From NCBI GenBank assembly GCA_030151165.1, contig JASLEM010000326.1, positions 1 through 19,893 on the forward strand: a DNA stretch of 19,893 nt, read 5' to 3'. The DNA comes from Burkholderiaceae bacterium. GTDB lineage: Bacteria > Pseudomonadota > Gammaproteobacteria > Burkholderiales > Burkholderiaceae. The notes below the pieces were generated by a model, which saw nothing but the letters and a program-made list of their open reading frames with translations, had not been told where the DNA came from and made no database searches. Of this stretch, positions 1-6,625 are shown in pieces (positions within the stretch are counted from its first letter, which is position 1; every line of letters begins with the position of its first letter). Both the position numbers and the translations under genes were made by a program.

Positions 1-459
1 GAAGTCGACGTCGTAGAAGCCGATGTTGCCGATGTCGCCCGGCTTCGCGCCGTTCTTGCCGCGCCAGCGGTCGACGAGGTAGATCAGCGAGTCGCCGATG
101 CCCTTGATCGCCGGGATGTTCAGCTCGCCCGGGCCGGCGGACTGCGCGTAGCCCCATGCGCCGAGGCCGCAAGCGCGCTCGTAGGCGAACTTGGCGTCCT
201 GCACGCGGAACGCGATCGCGCAGATGCTCGGGCCGTGCTGGCGCGCGAAGCGCTGCGCGAACGAGTCCGGCTCGGCGTTCAGGATGAAGTTGATGTTGCC
301 CTGGCGATAGAGCGTCACGTTCTTGTGGCGATGCTTGGCGATCGCGACGAAGCCCATGCGCTCGAACACCGCGGCCATCGCGGCCGGATCCGGCGCGGCG
401 TACTCGATGAACTCGAAGCCGGACGTGCCCATCGGGTTGTCCCACGGGGTGAAGGCCAT
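1..459 (-). CDS. hpd: 4-hydroxyphenylpyruvate dioxygenase, N-terminal part (cut by window edge)
   Basis: Converts 4-hydroxyphenylpyruvate to homogentisate in tyrosine breakdown, using Fe(II) and O2 in the cytoplasm. The visible 153 codons run without a stop to base 1; the family is usually about 350-370 residues, so more than half of the gene lies beyond the left edge, including most metal ligands of the C-terminal barrel. The start reads MAFTPWDNPMGTSGFEFIEY, followed by a VOC-fold N-terminal domain with FILNAEPDSFAQ and the segment PSICAIAFRVQDA, which I recognise from bacterial HPPD. The ATG at 459 has an AGGAGA about 8 bases upstream on the minus strand, which fixes the start. It is divergent from an Lrp/AsnC regulator, a common arrangement for local control of aromatic amino acid catabolism. 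Family assignment is confident; regulation is inferred. Confidence 0.93.
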   Translation of the reverse strand, partial: MAFTPWDNPMGTSGFEFIEYAAPDPAAMAAVFERMGFVAIAKHRHKNVTLYRQGNINFILNAEPDSFAQRFARQHGPSICAIAFRVQDAKFAYERACGLGAWGYAQSAGPGELNIPAIKGIGDSLIYLVDRWRGKNGAKPGDIGNIGFYDVDF

Positions 460-608
460 ATCTTGTCTCCTGTCGCGCGAGGCGGCGACGCTGAATTGAG
501 AGGCCGGAGTGTCCGGCGCGAATTCTCGTACTTTAGGAGCGCCGGTGCGCAGATTTCATGCGTTTTCCGGCTCCGCGTCGCGGACTTGCGCAGGAATCGT
601 GTACAAAC
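460..608. promoter_or_regulatory. Divergent hpd / Lrp-type regulator intergenic region
   Basis: This 149-base region must carry promoters for both hpd (leftward) and the Lrp-like gene (rightward). Two symmetric elements are visible: a 6-bp stem with a three-base loop (GCCGGA/TCCGGC, 503-517) and, directly next to it, a near-palindrome at 517-528 centred on GAATTC with one mismatched pair. The second could be an operator for the adjacent Lrp-type protein, but it does not closely match the classical E. coli Lrp consensus. No convincing -35/-10 pair is seen for either gene. Confidence 0.4.
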
Positions 609-1097
609 ATGCGCATGAGCGCTCAACCTGACCTCGATTCCATCGATCGGCGCATTCTTCAGGCGTTGCAGGCCGATGGCCGCCTGACCTTCGACGAGCT
701 CGCCGGCCGCGTCGGGCTGTCGGCGTCCGCGGTGCTGCGGCGCGTGCGGCGGCTCGAGGAGATGGAGATCATCTCCGGCTACGTGGCGCTCGTGAAGCCG
801 GAGGCCGTGGGCCTCGGGCTCACGGCCTACCTCAACGTGCGGCTCGAGAAGCACAGCGAGGCGCACAAGCGCAACCCGATGGACCTGTTCAAGGCGGCCG
901 TGCAGGCGTGGCCGGAGGTCGTCGAGTGCGCGTCGCTGACGGGCGAGATGGACTACCTGCTGCGCGTCGTCGTCACCGACATGGCGCACTACGCGCGCTT
1001 CATCAGCGACACGCTGCTGCGCCATCCGAGCGTGCAGGACTGCAAGTCGAGCTTCGTGCTCGAGCGCATCAAGGGGACGACCGCGATGCCGGTCTGA
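609..1097 (+). CDS. Lrp/AsnC family transcriptional regulator
   Basis: A 162-residue DNA-binding regulator of the feast/famine family. Residues about 8-58 form the winged helix-turn-helix (DLDSIDRRILQALQADGRLT, then LAGRVGLSASAVLRRVRRLE). Residues about 70-150 form the RAM ligand-sensing domain, with the typical segment TGEMDYLLRVVV near residue 115. Length matches the family. The open frame extends upstream to 558, but that part encodes an Arg/Pro-rich stretch unlike Lrp proteins. I chose the ATG at 609 because AGGAA lies 12 bases upstream; the in-frame ATG at 615 is equally possible. It is divergent from hpd, which suggests it controls that gene, perhaps in response to an aromatic amino acid or keto acid. 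Family is certain; the target is inferred from position. Confidence 0.93.
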   Translation: MRMSAQPDLDSIDRRILQALQADGRLTFDELAGRVGLSASAVLRRVRRLEEMEIISGYVALVKPEAVGLGLTAYLNVRLEKHSEAHKRNPMDLFKAAVQAWPEVVECASLTGEMDYLLRVVVTDMAHYARFISDTLLRHPSVQDCKSSFVLERIKGTTAMPV

Positions 1098-1115
1098 GCC
1101 GGCGCCGCGGCGAGG

Positions 1116-1964
1116 TCAATCTTCGCGGTCGATGTCGAGCAGCAGCTGGCGCGTCGGCTCGATGCTCATGTGCAGCAGCGCGGCGATGTCGCGGATGTCG
1201 TCGGGCACCGCCGGGTTGTCCCAGCCGTGCATGGTGTGGCGGGCGATGCTGATCGCGAGCAGCACGTTGCGCACCTGCGAGTTCTCGGCGTGGTGGTCGT
1301 CGGTGATGCGCACGAGGATCTCGGGCAGGCGCCAGAGCTGCATCAGCGCGTGCTGGATGTCGTTCAGCTCGGCGTTCAGCAGCTCGCGCTGGATCGCGGC
1401 GGAACGCAACGTCGGGTCGGCCTGCTGGCGGCGCCGGATCTCGAGCGCGAGCTCGGGCGCGTGCAACCACAGCAGCATCTCGGTGAAGTCGTGCAGTTGC
1501 GCGGCCTCGTGCAGCACGACGGCGTCGTGGTCGGCGCGGTGGATCGCAAAGCTGGCCGCGAAACGCGCGGCGCGGTCGGCCCGCTCCAGCACGTCGCGCA
1601 GGCCGGCGAGCGCCTCGGGATGGCCGGCGAGGCGATCCTCGATCGTCGGCTGCGGACCGAACGCCCGGAAGAAGGGCGTGATGCCCATCAGCACGAGCGC
1701 CTCGACGACGGTCTCGGCGTCGGTCAGCCGGTGGTTCGCGCCCTGCGTCGATGCGTGGACGAGCAGCTTCAGCGTCATCAGCGGGTCGCGGCCGACGACT
1801 TCCGAGATGATGCGGGCGTCGACGTCGTCCTCGATCAGCCGCATGTCCTCGATCGCCGCCGCGGTGCTCGCGAACACGGGGATCTCGAGCTGGCTCAGCA
1901 GGCGCACCCAGCCGTCGACGTCGCGGGGGACAGGAAACGAAAGGCTGGCGGGCAAGGCGCTCAT
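1116..1964 (-). CDS. HDOD domain-containing protein
   Basis: A 282-residue soluble protein whose bulk (about residues 20-215) is an HDOD domain, a metal-poor relative of HD phosphohydrolases found in signalling proteins. Recognisable pieces are IPVFASTAAAIEDMRL, then ISEVVGRDPLMTLKLL near residues 53-68, ALVLMGITPFFRAF near 90-105, and LHEAAQLHDFTEMLLWL near 150-165, which retains a His-Asp pair. No output or enzymatic domain is fused, so this is a stand-alone HDOD protein; members usually act in signalling, motility or virulence networks, but I cannot name a partner. The start MSALPASL lacks a good Shine-Dalgarno sequence. Its stop lies only 18 bases from the stop of the convergent Lrp-like gene. 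It is separated from the small genes upstream by a strong hairpin and is probably transcribed alone. Confidence 0.88.
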   Translation of the reverse strand: MSALPASLSFPVPRDVDGWVRLLSQLEIPVFASTAAAIEDMRLIEDDVDARIISEVVGRDPLMTLKLLVHASTQGANHRLTDAETVVEALVLMGITPFFRAFGPQPTIEDRLAGHPEALAGLRDVLERADRAARFAASFAIHRADHDAVVLHEAAQLHDFTEMLLWLHAPELALEIRRRQQADPTLRSAAIQRELLNAELNDIQHALMQLWRLPEILVRITDDHHAENSQVRNVLLAISIARHTMHGWDNPAVPDDIRDIAALLHMSIEPTRQLLLDIDRED

Positions 1965-2050
1965 GGCGACGGGTTGTCTCGAGTTCGCCGCCCCGTGAAT
2001 CCGGGACGATCAGTTACTCGGGATATCGGTGTGCCCCGGGCAAACTTGAG

Positions 2051-2083
2051 TCCCGCGCCGACGGCTCGCGTGCCGGCGCGGGA
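2051..2083 (-). terminator. GC-rich hairpin downstream of the small-gene pair
   Basis: A perfect 10-bp inverted repeat (TCCCGCGCCG at 2051-2060 and its complement at 2074-2083) encloses a 13-base loop. It begins 16 bases after the stop of the 87-residue gene on the minus strand and is followed on that strand by a short, poor T-run (CTCAAGTTTGCC). It probably ends the small-gene transcript before the HDOD gene, though without a clean U-tract its efficiency is uncertain. Confidence 0.6.
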
Positions 2084-2098
2084 ACGATGTCACGACCT

Positions 2099-2362
2099 TC
2101 ACAAGCGGCGCACGTCGACGTAGCCGACGAAGTGGCCGTCGACGTACAGCGCGCCTTCCGGGGCGCCGGCGTCGGCGTGGAACTCGACGTTCACGTCGGG
2201 CTGGCTGCGGCGGTGCCGCGCGTGCAGCGGGCGCGCGACGTGGCGCGCGTGACGCGCGAGGGCGGCGCTGGCACCGCGCAGCAGGTGCGCGACGAGGTGG
2301 CGCCAGAGGTCGCCCAACGGCACGCGTTGCGCGGGCCGATGGCCGTTCAGGATCGGATGCAT
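2099..2362 (-). CDS. Small hypothetical protein (87 residues)
   Basis: Function unknown. The ATG at 2362 is preceded by AGGAGAG at good spacing, so translation is likely. The longer open frame upstream of this start is a low-quality Arg/Ala-rich extension with no ribosome binding site. The product opens with MHPILNGHRP, has a basic amphipathic middle (residues about 20-55, rich in Arg, His and Ala), and ends in a short hydrophobic segment GAPEGALYVDGHFVGYVDV (residues 67-85) that looks like a beta hairpin. I have an impression of having seen similar tails in small Burkholderiales proteins but cannot name a family. No signal peptide or membrane segment is seen. It lies 40 bases after the 62-residue gene and is probably co-transcribed with it. 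Confidence 0.65.
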   Translation of the reverse strand: MHPILNGHRPAQRVPLGDLWRHLVAHLLRGASAALARHARHVARPLHARHRRSQPDVNVEFHADAGAPEGALYVDGHFVGYVDVRRL

Positions 2363-2402
2363 GGGACTCTCCTGCGCGGCGCAGCGGCCGCTGGTGGTCT
2401 TT

Positions 2403-2591
2403 TCAGAGGCCGGGCGGCTTGCCGCGCGCGTGGCGCGGCAGGTCGAGGCTGGCGGCTTCGCGCTTCGTGGCCTGGCGGTCGGCCTGGCGCTGCGCGCCGC
2501 CGTTCGCACCGTGCTTGCCGGCGCGGCGAAAGCGCGCGGCGGCGACGAGCGGGTTGCGCGGCTTGGGCGACTTGACGATGAGGGGGGTCAT
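2403..2591 (-). CDS. Small very basic hypothetical protein (62 residues)
   Basis: Function unknown. The start at 2591 has GGAG (AGGAGACCTCC before ATG), which makes this the most credible start of a longer open frame. The product begins MTPLIVKSPKPRNPLVAAAR and continues with a run rich in Lys, Arg, Ala and Gln, ending GKPPGL. It has no hydrophobic span and is probably a soluble, nucleic-acid- or ribosome-associating type of peptide, judged only on charge. The KPRNPLV motif near the N terminus looks like a conserved feature of small proteobacterial proteins, but this is an impression rather than an identification. A strong hairpin lies just upstream (2630-2667) and the 87-residue gene follows after 40 bases. 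Confidence 0.62.
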   Translation of the reverse strand: MTPLIVKSPKPRNPLVAAARFRRAGKHGANGGAQRQADRQATKREAASLDLPRHARGKPPGL

Positions 2592-2611
2592 GGAGGTCTC
2601 CTCGAGGACAG

Positions 2612-2667
2612 AAAAAGCGGGCCGCAATGGCGAAGGCCCGGGAGGTTCGCACCGCCCGGGCCTTCGC
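2612..2667 (-). terminator. Perfect 13-bp hairpin plus T-run between two small genes
   Basis: GCGAAGGCCCGGG at 2630-2642 pairs perfectly with 2655-2667 around a 12-base loop. On the minus strand it begins 23 bases after the stop of the 65-residue gene and is followed, 13 bases later, by five T residues (complement of 2612-2616). It may terminate that small gene, or act as an attenuator or RNA-stabilising element ahead of the 62-residue gene, whose ribosome binding site follows within about 20 bases. Confidence 0.6.
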
Positions 2668-2689
2668 GAAGACGCGCGTCTCGCTGGAC

Positions 2690-2887
2690 TCAGTGCGGAA
2701 TCGGGGACGGCTTGCCCGCGACGCGGACGGCGGTGAAACGGCGGGCGCACGCGGCCAGCGCCACGGGCGTGGCGGCGGTGATGTGGCGCGATCGGTTCAA
2801 GGCGTTCGGCATGCAGGCTCGTGAGGGGTGGCGGGGCGGGGTGTCGCGGACGACGACAGCGTCGACGCTTGGTGCAATGATAAACAT
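2690..2887 (-). CDS. Possible small protein (65 residues), unknown function
   Basis: I do not recognise this protein. It reads MFIIAPSVDAVVVRDTPPRH and ends AGKPSPIPH, with a moderately hydrophobic Ala/Val-rich middle (residues about 38-48), two cysteines and an overall basic charge. Codon third positions are mostly G or C, as in the confident genes of the window. A weak AAGG lies 6 bases before the ATG. In its favour are an AT-rich, promoter-like stretch just upstream (about 2886-2925), a placement that begins after the terminator of the receptor gene, and a strong hairpin 23 bases after its stop. Against it are its size, the lack of a recognisable fold and the weak ribosome binding site. 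It could instead be part of an untranslated RNA. Confidence 0.45.
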   Translation of the reverse strand: MFIIAPSVDAVVVRDTPPRHPSRACMPNALNRSRHITAATPVALAACARRFTAVRVAGKPSPIPH

Positions 2888-2976
2888 GTCTTGCCTTTGC
2901 GCAAGTTATTTATCAATCAAATGATCCGGGGCGGGCCGGGTGTCGCGCACAGGCCACCGCGACGGCGAGCGCCCAG

Positions 2977-3005
2977 AAAAAAGGGCCCTCGCATCGCGAG
3001 AGCCC
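2977..3005 (-). terminator. Intrinsic terminator of the TonB-dependent receptor gene
   Basis: On the minus strand a 10-bp stem (GGGCTCTCGC / GCGAGGGCCC, one G-U pair) with a three-base loop is followed directly by six T residues (complement of 2977-2982). It starts 46 bases after the receptor stop codon. This is the clearest rho-independent terminator in the window, and the G-U pair shows that it is built for the minus strand. Confidence 0.92.
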
Positions 3006-3050
3006 GGGGTCGCACGCTCACGCACTTGTCGTGCGCGGTACCAGCGGCGA

Positions 3051-5915
3051 TCAGAACGTGTAGGTGCCGCCCAGCGTGAAGTAGCGGCCGATGGCGCCGG
3101 CTTCGTGCATCGACGGGTTGTAGGGCACCTGGCCCAGCGCGCCGCCGTAGGTGGCCCAGTCGGCCGGGAACTTCTTGTTGAAGAGGTTCAGGATCGAGCC
3201 GTGGATGCTCACGTTCTTGGTGATGTCGTAGCGGCCCTGCATGTCGAAGGTGATGAACGAGTGCACCTTGCACATCGACTGGCTCGGAACCGTGCCGTCG
3301 CCCAGCAGGTTCTCGTAGTCGGTGCTGGCGGCGCCGCCGGCGTTGGACAGCGCGCTCAGGCAGTCGTTCTGCGGCTCGCCGGTGAAGGCGACCGCGGACG
3401 GGTCGGTCACGTTGAACGAGCTGATGTAGTTCAGCGTGCCGGTCAGGTTCCACGGACCTTGGCCCACCGTGTTCGCCCACTGGATGCGCGTGCGCGGATT
3501 GCCCGTGTCGCCCGAGTAGAAGAACGGGCCGTGCGTGCCGGCCAGGTGGTAGGTCGTGCCGTCGATCGTCAGGTCGTACTTGTGGGCGTACGAGACGGTC
3601 AGGTCCGACTGGTATTCGATCGCGCCGAATCGATGGCGCACCTGGAAGCCGAGGTCGACGCCGTTCGTCTTGGTCGTGTTGGCGTTGATGTACGACGTCG
3701 TCGTGTACGCGATCGGCGCGACCGGCGGCGCGACGAGGCTGGTCGTGCCGTCGCCGTTCGACATCTCGAGCGGCGCGAGGCTGGTGCCGCGCACCGTCTG
3801 AGTCGCGCCGCCGCTGACGATCTGGTTGTCGATCTCGATCTGCCAGAGGTCGATCGTCGCGCTGAAGCCCTTGACCGGCTCGATGATCGTGCCCAGCGTG
3901 AACGACTTCGAGGTCTCGGGGTGCAGCTTCGGATTGGTGCTCTGCAGGCCGGGAAGGTTGACGTCGCACTCGGCGATGAAGCTGCCCTTCGTGGTCGGGT
4001 CACCGCTCGGGCACAGGATCGGGTCGCTGCTCGAGCCCGCGAAGAAGGTCTGGCCCGACTGGCCGTTCTCGGCCGGGCCGGGGGCCCGGAAGCCCTTCGA
4101 GGCCGTGCCGCGCAGCGCGAACTCCTGCACCGGCGTCCACTTGAAGCCGACCTTCGGGCTCGCCTTGCCGCCGGAGAGGTTGTAGTGGTCGTAGCGCACC
4201 GCCGCGTCGAGGTCGAGCGACTTCAGCACCGGTGCGTCGATTTCGGCGTCCGCCGACCAGACGCTCTGCGTGCCGACCGTGAAGTTGTTGCTGAACTGGT
4301 TGGGCAGCAGGCCGTTGGCGACGTCGGCCGGCGCCAGCGCGTGCTGGATGCGGTGGGTGTAGTCCGCGCCGAACGCGACGCTCAGCGGGCCGCCCTTCAG
4401 GTCCATGAGGTCGCGGCTGGCGCCGACGTGGCCGAAGCTCAGCGTCGACGTGTCGTGCGAGCTCAGCGTCGGCGCGACGAACTGGTTCAGCTCCGCGCTG
4501 TTCTGCTGGCCGATCAGGAACGGATCGGTGGTGCTGTTCAGCGCCGTCTGCAGGTTCGCGTAGTTGATGTAGTTGAAGCCCGTGATGTCGAGCTGCACGC
4601 CGGTGTAGCCGGCCGAGGCCTCGATGTTCCACGCACCCAGCGAGCCGTTGATGTCGCCGATGAGGCGCGTGGCCTGCGAGTGCGTGTCGGTGATCGTCGG
4701 GCCGAGGTTGAAGAACGTGTAGCGCAGGCCGGCGACGTCCAGCCCGGTGCCCTTCGGGAAGCTCGGGTTGGTGCTCGGGATCGTGGTCGCCGGGATCGGG
4801 TTCAGCAGCGTCGGGGTGACGCCCGGGCCCGACGTGACACCCTGGTCGCTGCCGGTCAGCGCGCGGCCCGGGCCGCCGATCTGCTGCGCCGTGCCCTGGA
4901 AGAACGTCGCCTGCAGTGAACCCTGCCAGTCGGCGCCGAGTTTCTGCGTGTAGCGGCTGACGAGGTTGACGTTCTCGGTGTTCGGCTGGATCTGGTCCCA
5001 GCTGTCCTTGTACGTGCACTGGTTCGCCGCGAGCGACGTCGCATTGCAGCCCGGCATGAAGCCGACGATCGGGTTGCTGCTCTGCGACGGGTCGGTGATG
5101 TAGCCGGTGCCGCTGCGCGGGTGCGTGCCGATCAGCGGGTTGTTGGTGGCGCCCGGCGTGGTGTTGATGCCGCCGCTGCTCGTGAAGTCGGTTTGCGTCA
5201 GCAGGCCCGGGCGATCCTCGAACTTGATCTGGTACTGCTTGCGCGCTTCGGCCGCGATGTAGAAGTTGTGGCCGTCCTTGTCGAGATCGCCGGTGCCGAA
5301 CGTCGCCGCGACGTGCGCCGTCTGGCCGTCGTTCTTCCACGAGTCGCCCAGGTCGGCGGTGATCTTCGCGCCGACGAACGAGCGCTTCAGGATGATGTTG
5401 ACGACGCCGGCGATGGCGTCCGAGCCGTAGATGGCCGACGCGCCGTCCTTCAGGATTTCGACGCGCTCGATCGAGTCGAACGGGATGTTGGAGATGTCGA
5501 CGAACGAGCGCTGGCCGTCGTCGCCGATCGGGTACGGCGCCATGCGGTGGCCGTCGATGAGGACGAGCGTCGCGCCGACGTTCAGCCCGCGCAGCGCGAT
5601 GCCGGAGGCGCCGCTGGCGAACGCGCCCGAGAAGCCCTGCGACAGCGTGCCCTGGCCGTTGGCGGTGATCGTCTGGAGCACCTGCTGCACGCTGGTGTAG
5701 CCGGACTTCTTCAGGTCTTCGTCGGTGATCACCTGCACCGGGCTCGGCGTTTCGGAGTCGGTGCGGCGGATGTTCGAGCCGGTCACGATGACGCGCTGGA
5801 CGTCCGACGGCGAAGGGGGCGCTGCATCCTGGGCCAGCACGGTCGAACTCCAAAGAGCCGCGCTGCCGCCGAAGGCGAGCACGAAGCCCTTCATCAATTT
5901 CGTTTTGACGAACAT
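3051..5915 (-). CDS. TonB-dependent outer membrane receptor
   Basis: A 954-residue outer membrane transporter driven by the TonB-ExbBD system. A signal peptide (residues 1-28, cleavage after STVLA) is followed by a TonB-box-like QRVIVTGSNI at 40-49, a plug domain to about residue 180 (PSPVQVITDEDLKKSGYTS, ALRGLNVGATLVLIDGHRM, RVEILKDGASAIYGSDAIAG), and a 22-strand-type barrel ending in the aromatic C terminus GGTYTF expected for BAM recognition. AAGGAG 6 bases before the ATG at 5915 sets the start. Substrate cannot be told from sequence; the plug resembles the large receptors of proteobacteria that take up peptides, sugars or other organics rather than classical siderophore receptors. It is divergent from an exported tricorn-like protease, which makes peptide uptake an attractive but unproven guess. 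A strong intrinsic terminator follows. Confidence 0.95.
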   Translation of the reverse strand: MFVKTKLMKGFVLAFGGSAALWSSTVLAQDAAPPSPSDVQRVIVTGSNIRRTDSETPSPVQVITDEDLKKSGYTSVQQVLQTITANGQGTLSQGFSGAFASGASGIALRGLNVGATLVLIDGHRMAPYPIGDDGQRSFVDISNIPFDSIERVEILKDGASAIYGSDAIAGVVNIILKRSFVGAKITADLGDSWKNDGQTAHVAATFGTGDLDKDGHNFYIAAEARKQYQIKFEDRPGLLTQTDFTSSGGINTTPGATNNPLIGTHPRSGTGYITDPSQSSNPIVGFMPGCNATSLAANQCTYKDSWDQIQPNTENVNLVSRYTQKLGADWQGSLQATFFQGTAQQIGGPGRALTGSDQGVTSGPGVTPTLLNPIPATTIPSTNPSFPKGTGLDVAGLRYTFFNLGPTITDTHSQATRLIGDINGSLGAWNIEASAGYTGVQLDITGFNYINYANLQTALNSTTDPFLIGQQNSAELNQFVAPTLSSHDTSTLSFGHVGASRDLMDLKGGPLSVAFGADYTHRIQHALAPADVANGLLPNQFSNNFTVGTQSVWSADAEIDAPVLKSLDLDAAVRYDHYNLSGGKASPKVGFKWTPVQEFALRGTASKGFRAPGPAENGQSGQTFFAGSSSDPILCPSGDPTTKGSFIAECDVNLPGLQSTNPKLHPETSKSFTLGTIIEPVKGFSATIDLWQIEIDNQIVSGGATQTVRGTSLAPLEMSNGDGTTSLVAPPVAPIAYTTTSYINANTTKTNGVDLGFQVRHRFGAIEYQSDLTVSYAHKYDLTIDGTTYHLAGTHGPFFYSGDTGNPRTRIQWANTVGQGPWNLTGTLNYISSFNVTDPSAVAFTGEPQNDCLSALSNAGGAASTDYENLLGDGTVPSQSMCKVHSFITFDMQGRYDITKNVSIHGSILNLFNKKFPADWATYGGALGQVPYNPSMHEAGAIGRYFTLGGTYTF

Positions 5916-6625
5916 CCGGAACTCCTTATGAGAGACAAAGAGACGGCCGTGGAGCGGCCTGCGCCTGCGCGCATGGAAACGAACCGCCGCCGCTCTTCAT
6001 GCGAGCGGCGGAGGAAAGGGAAACTGTTCTTCTGTACGACGAGACATCCGGGCCGAACGTATCGATGACGTCCGATACCGCGGCGGGTATTCCCGCGCGG
6101 TTCGCCTCTGGCATGCGCGCAACGCGCTGCCGAGGACATTTACCCCAATGTATCGAGCGAACCCCAGTTCTTGACCTAGGTGCAAATACCGGGTCACTCT
6201 GTAAATTTGTATTAACGGAGCGAACCGATCGACGCGGATCCGATCGCGCCCGGAAAAACCCGGCATTTCGGCACTGCCGGAGTGCAAATGCCTGACATTC
6301 CCGCACGTCGCGTGTGCGTGATGCGCCCGCTCAGTGCGCTTGCCTAGTCAAGTGGCGCGGCGCGGCTTTTCCGAGCGGTCGAGCGCGCCGTTCCGAACGC
6401 GCGACGCGGCCATGGCCTAAAAGCAACAAAGTTGTCGGTTCCGCGATGAACTGCAACTTGCAGCAGCCTGAAGGTGATACCGGATCGCCTCCCAGGCCGT
6501 GGTTTTCGACGTCCGTCGCAAAGCCGGCCACCCGTCCTGTCGCGCTGCGATACTCGTCGCGACATGGCGCTCGTCCAGGCGCCTCGCCTCCGGCCTCGCC
6601 CCGTCTCCGCTTCGAAGGATCGCCG
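5916..6625. other. 710-base divergent intergenic region, structured, no credible gene
   Basis: Open frames here are short, overlap in both directions and lack ribosome binding sites, so I call no gene. What is visible: a 9-bp perfect stem (CCGCCGCTC at 5987-5995 with 6003-6011) and a 5-bp stem (5945-5959) in what should be the receptor leader; an AT-rich island at about 6178-6216, unusual for this window; a direct repeat of TGCAAAT-R-CC at 6181 and 6283; and a hairpin followed by T5 on the minus strand (6252-6292, listed separately). GATACT at 6548-6553 is a possible -10 for the protease gene. The length and structure suggest regulation of the receptor, perhaps with a small RNA. Confidence 0.5.
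6252..6292 (-). terminator. Terminator-like hairpin upstream of the receptor gene
   Basis: GGCATTT (6262-6268) and GCACT (6271-6275) pair with AGTGC (6281-6285) and AAATGCC (6286-6292), giving a 12-bp stem with a two-base bulge and a five-base loop. On the minus strand it is followed by GGGTTTTTCC, a recognisable U-tract. No protein gene ends just before it on that strand, so it could end a small RNA transcribed from about 6300-6600 or act as an attenuator in a long receptor leader. Confidence 0.5.

Noticed and set aside
558..608. Upstream extension of the Lrp-like gene
   Set aside because: The 17 extra residues are Arg/Pro-rich and unlike Lrp N termini, and there is a ribosome binding site just before 609.
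608..617. Perfect 10-base palindrome CATGCGCATG at the start of the Lrp-like gene
   Set aside because: It is formed by two nearby ATG codons and is too short to support an operator claim alone.
235..618. Plus-strand frame of 127 codons opposite hpd
   Set aside because: It is the antisense shadow of the hpd N-terminal region and runs through the divergent promoter region.
2897..2925. FNR/ANR-type box (TTGAT half-site) upstream of the 65-residue gene
   Set aside because: Only one half-site is present on the minus strand; the required ATCAA half four bases away is missing. The nearby TTGCGCAA is a simple 8-base palindrome.
2940..4919. A 659-codon plus-strand frame opposite the TonB-dependent receptor
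   Set aside because: The translation is an Arg/Val/Ala-rich shadow with no family features; the minus strand carries the true gene with signal peptide, plug and barrel.
5916..6250. Cobalamin riboswitch in the TonB receptor leader
   Set aside because: The stems are suggestive, but I find no B12-box-like sequence (GCCACTG and its surrounding conserved motif) on the minus strand.
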